Shown in pieces: positions 6,362 through 10,083 of a stretch of 10,083 nt of DNA. Origin of the DNA: Acidiferrobacter sp. (lineage in GTDB: Bacteria > Pseudomonadota > Gammaproteobacteria > Arenicellales > UBA868); contig NZKZ01000183.1 in assembly GCA_002694065.1 (NCBI GenBank), positions 1 through 10,083 on the forward strand. Direction: 5' to 3'. Position numbers and translations under genes: made by a program. The notes beneath the pieces were generated by a model. It made no database searches. It was given only the letters and a program-made list of their open reading frames with translations, and was not told the DNA's origin. Numbering within the stretch: position 1 is the stretch's first letter; every line of letters starts with the position of its first letter.

Positions 6362-7368
6362 TGCGCTTGCGGCCGGCTCCCGCGCCGGAGCAGGTAAAGA
6401 AACAATGGCACGCCGACAAATGCCGTGATTACCCCAACCGGCAACTGGCGAGGCGCCAACACCGTACGGGCGAGCATTTCCGTAATCACCAGCAAACTGC
6501 CTCCCATCATCAACGAGGCAGGAATCAAGCGACGATGATCTGAGCCCACGATCAAACGCATCATATGGGGCACAACCAGCCCAACAAACCCAATGGCGCC
6601 CGCCAGGGTTACGGCTACTGCCGTCAAAAGCCCCGCTCCGATCAACATGGCCAATCGAAGCCGGAGCGTGTGAACACCGAGCGACTCTGCTTTTAACGTG
6701 CCTGCGACGAGCAAATTCAACCCGCGCGAGGAGAAAAGGCTGAAGACAAGAACGACCAACAGAACCAAGCAATGGACAAATCCCGGCCCACCCTCCCGGA
6801 AATCACCCATCAGCCAGAAAAGCATGCCCTGAATCTGGCTTTGCTGGCTGATTGAAAGCAAAAAACTGATAAGGGCGCCCCAGCCTGATGCCACCACAAT
6901 GCCGGTGAGCAGCAACCTCGTTGACGACCACCCCCCCGCGTCACGGCTGAGAAAGATAACAAGGGATAACGACAACACGGCTCCCGCAGCTGCCGCCAAG
7001 GAAACGCTTTGAGTTGGGAGCCCTAATAGCATCACGATCAGCGCAAATACTGCAGCCCCGCCCGATGTGCCGAGCACATAGGGATCCGCCAGGGGATTTC
7101 TCAATAGCGCCTGCATCAAGACTCCCGCAAGCGAAAGAGAAGCACCCACCACCAAGGCGCTCACTGATCTTGGCAGGCGCAATTCAAAAACAATGGTGTG
7201 GTCTAAGGACGGTCTGCCCGTGCGGATGGTTTCTACGACTGCGCTCCAATCTATGGTGATACTTCCCGTCGATGCCGAGAGAACCAGACTGACCGGCACC
7301 AGCACGGCCAAACCCGAAATGACCCAGCCAAATCTTCTCGAATCGTGATGTGTCTGCAAATTAAACAC
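6358..7368 (-). CDS. btuC: Vitamin B12 ABC transporter permease (FecCD/BtuC family)
   Basis: BtuC forms the inner-membrane channel of the BtuC2D2 importer. The 336-aa product shows the FecCD-family hallmarks: ELRLPRSVSALVVGASLSLA at 62-81, QALLRNPLADPYVLGTSGGA at 86-105, GFVGLVVPHMMRL at 260-272, and RQLPVGVITAFVGVPLFLYL at 307-326. It is strongly hydrophobic throughout, consistent with about ten helices. The start is a GTG at 7368, 23 nt after the btuF stop, with a rather close AGGG ribosome site. The conserved first helix begins soon after it. The stop overlaps btuD as ATGA. The protein alone cannot be told from siderophore or heme permeases of the same family, so the B12 assignment comes from the neighbours. 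Confidence 0.93.
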   Translation of the reverse strand: MFNLQTHHDSRRFGWVISGLAVLVPVSLVLSASTGSITIDWSAVVETIRTGRPSLDHTIVFELRLPRSVSALVVGASLSLAGVLMQALLRNPLADPYVLGTSGGAAVFALIVMLLGLPTQSVSLAAAAGAVLSLSLVIFLSRDAGGWSSTRLLLTGIVVASGWGALISFLLSISQQSQIQGMLFWLMGDFREGGPGFVHCLVLLVVLVFSLFSSRGLNLLVAGTLKAESLGVHTLRLRLAMLIGAGLLTAVAVTLAGAIGFVGLVVPHMMRLIVGSDHRRLIPASLMMGGSLLVITEMLARTVLAPRQLPVGVITAFVGVPLFLYLLRRGSRPQAQ

Positions 7369-7391
7369 GGTGCCCTGCCGATATTTTTGGA

Positions 7392-8288
7392 TCAGGAAGA
7401 GTGGCGCGCCTTGTCAATGACGAGACACAAGGCCTCTACACCCTCGGCGAGTCGTGGCCCCATTCTGGCGATATGATCGGAATCCACCGCATAAATGTGC
7501 CGGTTACGGACCGCTCTCACTGTAGGCCAACTTTGCCACCGCTCGGCCCAGGGGGGCGTCTGTCCAAAAATACCTCCACCCACAATCACTTCGGGATCTC
7601 GAGCGAGCACTGACTCGAGTGACACAACCGGAGCCAGTTGCTTCAGATCAGAGAAAATATTTCTGCCGCCACAAAGACTGATGAGCTGACTGATCACATG
7701 ATCGCCGTTCAAAGTGTAGATGGGTTGCTCCCAGACCTGATAAAAAACGCTCACCTGCCGGCGCGTTGAGTAGGTTTCGCGGGAGGCATTGAAAGAGGCT
7801 CTAAAGGCAGATGCCTGCGAAAGTGATTGGGCCTGGTGCCCAGTGAGCGCTCCCAACCGCTCCATGAGACTCACAATGCCCTCTACAGTGCTCGGTTCAC
7901 TGATGAAGACAGGCAACCCGAGCCGTTTCAGTCCTTCCAGATCCTCTAGTGAGTTACCGGACAACCAGCCCACAATCAGATCGGGCTTGAGGGAAAGTAT
8001 CTGCTCCACATCGAATCGGCTATGGGAGCCTATCACCGGCAGATCTCTGGCTGCCGGGGGGAAGTCGCTGTATTCAACAGCACCCACCATCTGCTCACCT
8101 GCGCCGATGAAAAAGAGAATCTCAGTGATGTTTGGCGCAAGACTGACAACACGCATCGCTGGAGAAGTTAATGCAACCTCTTGTCCCGCATCATCAACCA
8201 CTGCCACTTCGGCGAACACACGCAACACAAAAAAAAGACCAAGAACCGCGGATATCGTCCGACCAAACGCTTTTCCGGTGAAACCCAT
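7392..8288 (-). CDS. btuF: Vitamin B12 (cobalamin) periplasmic binding protein
   Basis: BtuF captures B12 in the periplasm and delivers it to BtuCD. The 298-aa precursor begins with a signal peptide: basic MGFTGKAFGR, a hydrophobic stretch to about residue 24, and a likely cut after VFA (residue 26). The class III helical-backbone binding fold follows, with RVVSLAPNITEILFFIGAG at 46-64, AVEYSDFPPAA at 70-80, LKPDLIVGW at 100-108, the BtuF-like FYQVWEQPIYTLNGDHVISQ at 181-200, LCGGRNIF at 204-211, and the terminal domain region PGVEALCL-like REGV stretch seen here as RLAEGVEALCLVI. No lipobox is present, so it should be soluble. It lies 86 nt downstream of coq7 and 23 nt upstream of btuC. The ATG at 8288 has only a weak AGG site. 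Confidence 0.92.
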   Translation of the reverse strand: MGFTGKAFGRTISAVLGLFFVLRVFAEVAVVDDAGQEVALTSPAMRVVSLAPNITEILFFIGAGEQMVGAVEYSDFPPAARDLPVIGSHSRFDVEQILSLKPDLIVGWLSGNSLEDLEGLKRLGLPVFISEPSTVEGIVSLMERLGALTGHQAQSLSQASAFRASFNASRETYSTRRQVSVFYQVWEQPIYTLNGDHVISQLISLCGGRNIFSDLKQLAPVVSLESVLARDPEVIVGGGIFGQTPPWAERWQSWPTVRAVRNRHIYAVDSDHIARMGPRLAEGVEALCLVIDKARHSS

Positions 8289-8316
8289 GGTGCGCTTGCC
8301 TGCTAGGGGGATTCCA

Positions 8317-8352
8317 GATGTCGCTCCGCCGCGCCTTTATCAATACGACATC
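8317..8352. repeat. Inverted repeat in the coq7-btuF intergenic region
   Basis: GATGTCG at 8317-8323 is the exact reverse complement of CGACATC at 8346-8352, with a 22-nt spacer. It fills much of the 86-nt gap between coq7 and btuF. No T-run follows on the minus strand, so it is not a typical intrinsic terminator. It could be a leader hairpin affecting btuF expression or simply chance. Confidence 0.28.
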
Positions 8353-8374
8353 ACTGCGACGCGTAGCCGGAACG

Positions 8375-9040
8375 CTAGATCCAGCGCGCAGTCTGCGTCA
8401 TGAAGCGGGCCGCTCGGCGCATTAATGCTGGCACCGGCCAGGGCAGTTCAGCGGCACCCGCGTTCTTCGCAGTTTGGGCATGCTTGTGCTCATCGTCTTT
8501 CATCTGGCTAACAACTGCGCGACTTGGGTAATCCTCCTCCGGGAGTCGATCCAGATGACTGTCAAGGTGAGCCTCGACCTGGTGCTCGGTTTCCTTGAGA
8601 AAACCCAGACTCCAACGATCGCCGGCCCAGCCGGCAAGCGCCCCCATTCCGAAGGCGCCGGCGTACCAGACAGGATTCAGCACACTCTTGCGTCCCTGCA
8701 ACGCTTTCAGACGGTTCTCGCACCAGATCAGGTGATCCTGCTCTTCCGCCGCCGCCTGTATCATGGCATCACGGACGCGGCCATCCTGAGCGGTTAGCGC
8801 CTGGCCTTCGTAGAGTGCCTGAGCGCAAACCTCGCCCACATGATTCACCCGCATCAATCGGACTGACTCACGCTTTTGCGCGTCGGTCAGCTCTCCGGCA
8901 TTAACATCCTTGGCCGGATCCGGACGGCCCGTGCCCACAGGCGTACTTGCTACCGTCTTCAACGCGGTTTGAGCCGCTGAGATCAGATGATCCAGCGGAC
9001 TGAGTTGTCTCGTATTTGTTCTGTGCAACTCAGAGAACAT
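8375..9040 (-). CDS. coq7: Demethoxyubiquinone hydroxylase (Coq7 family)
   Basis: Coq7 is a membrane-associated diiron monooxygenase that hydroxylates 2-octaprenyl-3-methyl-6-methoxy-1,4-benzoquinol, the late O2-dependent C6 step of ubiquinone synthesis; it is the functional counterpart of UbiF. The 221-aa product carries the full ferritin-like ligand set: Glu70 in RVNHVGE, Glu100 and His103 in EEQDH, Glu152 in KETEHQ, and Glu184 and His187 in DDEHKH. An internal repeat of two helix pairs and a hydrophobic membrane-facing stretch near 124-140 (WYAGAFGMGALAGWAG) fit the family. The N-terminal extension of about 60 residues is usual for the pseudomonad-type enzyme. The ATG lies 9 nt after the btuB stop with a GGGAG ribosome site between them. 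Its place inside a B12 uptake locus is unusual, since there is no direct biochemical link. It looks intact and functional. Confidence 0.95.
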   Translation of the reverse strand: MFSELHRTNTRQLSPLDHLISAAQTALKTVASTPVGTGRPDPAKDVNAGELTDAQKRESVRLMRVNHVGEVCAQALYEGQALTAQDGRVRDAMIQAAAEEQDHLIWCENRLKALQGRKSVLNPVWYAGAFGMGALAGWAGDRWSLGFLKETEHQVEAHLDSHLDRLPEEDYPSRAVVSQMKDDEHKHAQTAKNAGAAELPWPVPALMRRAARFMTQTARWI

Positions 9041-9045
9041 ACAGA

Positions 9046-9050
9046 CTCCC
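9046..9050 (-). promoter_or_regulatory. Shine-Dalgarno of coq7 overlapping the btuB stop
   Basis: GGGAG on the minus strand begins with the last base of the btuB TAG stop and lies 5 nt before the coq7 ATG. This tight junction implies that coq7 is translated from the btuB transcript. Confidence 0.6.
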
Positions 9051-10083
9051 TACTGCATCCATTTCAGGCCGACGAAAAATTGTCGGCCGGGTTGACGATA
9101 GTAACTGGCATATTCGTAATCTTCATCGGTCAGGTTGGTTGCCTTACCAACAATGTGCCAACCTGCGCTCAAATGATACGTGCCGCGAAGGTCGATCGTT
9201 GTGTAGCTTTCTATTACCGTTGTGTTCGCCAGATCGTCGTAGGTGCTCCCCGACGAAAAGAGCGACGCCCCTGCCGACCCTTTTGTAAAGGTCCTATCGA
9301 TCCGCAACTCAAGGAATTCTCCTGGCCGTCGGGGCAGTTCCTTTCCATCATGGGTTCCACCGTCCTGCTCAGCAGATAACAATGTGAGTGCGGCTCCGAT
9401 CCTCCACGCCTCCATCACGGTATCCAACTGCATCTCCAAGCCCTGAATCGTGGCGGCATTCACATTGCCAGGGGCGCTTGTGGATGCATCGTAAGCAATC
9501 AGGTTATCGACGTCACTTGAAAAGATATTGGCGGAAAACCGGTTATTCTGATCCCGCCATCGGTAACCTGCCTCCACCGTGGCTGATTCCTCCGGATCGA
9601 GATTCGCGTTACCAAAACCTGGGTAGTAAAGCTCGTTGAATGTGGGCGCCTTAAAGGCTGTGCCGTACTGCGCCGTGATTCGAGACGAACTATTCAGATC
9701 ATAGCCAACGCTGGCATCCCCTGTGACTGAATCACCGAACTGCTCATTGTCATCGTACCGCAGTGCGGCCTGGACATCGAGCATCCCGACGCTGCCGATG
9801 AACTGGCCAAACCCTGCAAGGTTGTCCCGGGAGGTTTGGGTATAACTTGTTCCGCTATTCACTTCGTCACTGGCGAAATCGATTCCCAGCATGACCATGT
9901 TTTCCGCCGAGAGCGAGAATTCATTCAGCCAGCTGACCGATGTGCGGGAAGTATTAAAGTGATCAGTCTTTGCGCCATTCTTTAACGTGTCTGTGTCGTC
10001 CTGACTTTGACCGGCCGAAAATTTCATTCCCAGGCGATCACTCGCATCGACGCTCAGCTGCGCACCCAGAACGCTGATTGAAA
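9050..10083 (-). CDS. btuB: TonB-dependent vitamin B12 receptor, partial (C-terminal beta-barrel)
   Basis: BtuB is the outer-membrane beta-barrel that imports B12 or cobinamide using TonB energy. Only the C-terminal 343 residues are present; the frame is open through the right edge, so the signal peptide, TonB box and plug domain are outside. The visible part shows alternating amphipathic strands and the receptor motif YGTAFKAPTFNELYYPGFG followed by NLDPEESATVEAGYRW, which parallels the YGTSYKAP...NPNLDPEKS region of E. coli BtuB. NLTDEDYEYASYYRQPGR near the end matches the conserved final part of the barrel. The assignment to BtuB over other TonB receptors rests on this similarity and on btuFCD and cobTSC downstream. 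The protein ends LKWMQ, without the usual terminal aromatic residue. A cobalamin riboswitch, if present, would be upstream of btuB and outside the window. Confidence 0.88.
   Translation of the reverse strand, partial: SISVLGAQLSVDASDRLGMKFSAGQSQDDTDTLKNGAKTDHFNTSRTSVSWLNEFSLSAENMVMLGIDFASDEVNSGTSYTQTSRDNLAGFGQFIGSVGMLDVQAALRYDDNEQFGDSVTGDASVGYDLNSSSRITAQYGTAFKAPTFNELYYPGFGNANLDPEESATVEAGYRWRDQNNRFSANIFSSDVDNLIAYDASTSAPGNVNAATIQGLEMQLDTVMEAWRIGAALTLLSAEQDGGTHDGKELPRRPGEFLELRIDRTFTKGSAGASLFSSGSTYDDLANTTVIESYTTIDLRGTYHLSAGWHIVGKATNLTDEDYEYASYYRQPGRQFFVGLKWMQ

Noticed and set aside
6362..6772. N-terminal extension of the btuD frame, which would make a 392-residue protein
   Set aside because: It lies within btuC, has no similarity to transporter domains, and the ATG at 6361 overlapping the btuC stop gives the normal BtuD length.
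7789..8403. Long plus-strand open frame of about 204 codons opposite btuF
   Set aside because: It is antisense to a well-supported btuF, low in recognisable motifs and rich in Ser, Arg and Pro, as expected for a shadow frame.

Overview
The window comes from an aerobic proteobacterium, most likely a gammaproteobacterium. That inference rests on a bacterial Coq7-type ubiquinone hydroxylase, a BtuB/BtuCDF vitamin B12 uptake system and a NodIJ-like ABC transporter pair. The species cannot be named from the sequence. It holds twelve coding regions, two of them cut by the window edges. There are no rRNA or tRNA genes, insertion sequences or CRISPR arrays that I can see. Coding density is high and several starts are GTG or TTG.

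Left part (1-3071). A conserved-looking but unrecognised protein reads leftward off the edge (1-441, minus). Diverging from it is a plus-strand run: a HAD-IIA sugar/nucleotide-type phosphatase, then a NodI-like ABC ATPase and its NodJ-like ABC-2 permease, the last two joined by an ATGA overlap. The divergent region (442-566) holds a 7-bp GC-rich dyad and a GATAAT box. It is probably the real intergenic region, although the phosphatase frame can be extended back to 471.

Right part (3102-10083). Everything is on the minus strand and reads right to left: btuB (cut by the right edge), coq7, btuF, btuC, btuD, a 126-bp gap, cobT, cobS, cobC. This is a cobalamin uptake and nucleotide-loop assembly locus. 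BtuB imports B12 or cobinamide across the outer membrane, BtuF binds it in the periplasm, and BtuC2D2 pumps it through the inner membrane. CobT activates the lower-ligand base to alpha-ribazole phosphate, CobS joins alpha-ribazole (phosphate) to AdoCbi-GDP, and CobC removes the phosphate. The adenosyltransferase (CobO/BtuR) and the AdoCbi kinase/guanylyltransferase (CobP/CobU), needed between uptake and CobS, are not in the window.

The oddest point is coq7, a diiron demethoxyubiquinone hydroxylase of ubiquinone synthesis. It sits between btuB and btuF, starts 9 nt after the btuB stop, and its Shine-Dalgarno lies in those 9 nt. If btuB is under a B12 riboswitch (which would lie beyond the right edge), coq7 would be expected to share that control. 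I found no clear new multi-gene system here; the best leads are the coq7 placement, the unrecognised divergent gene and the dyad beside it.
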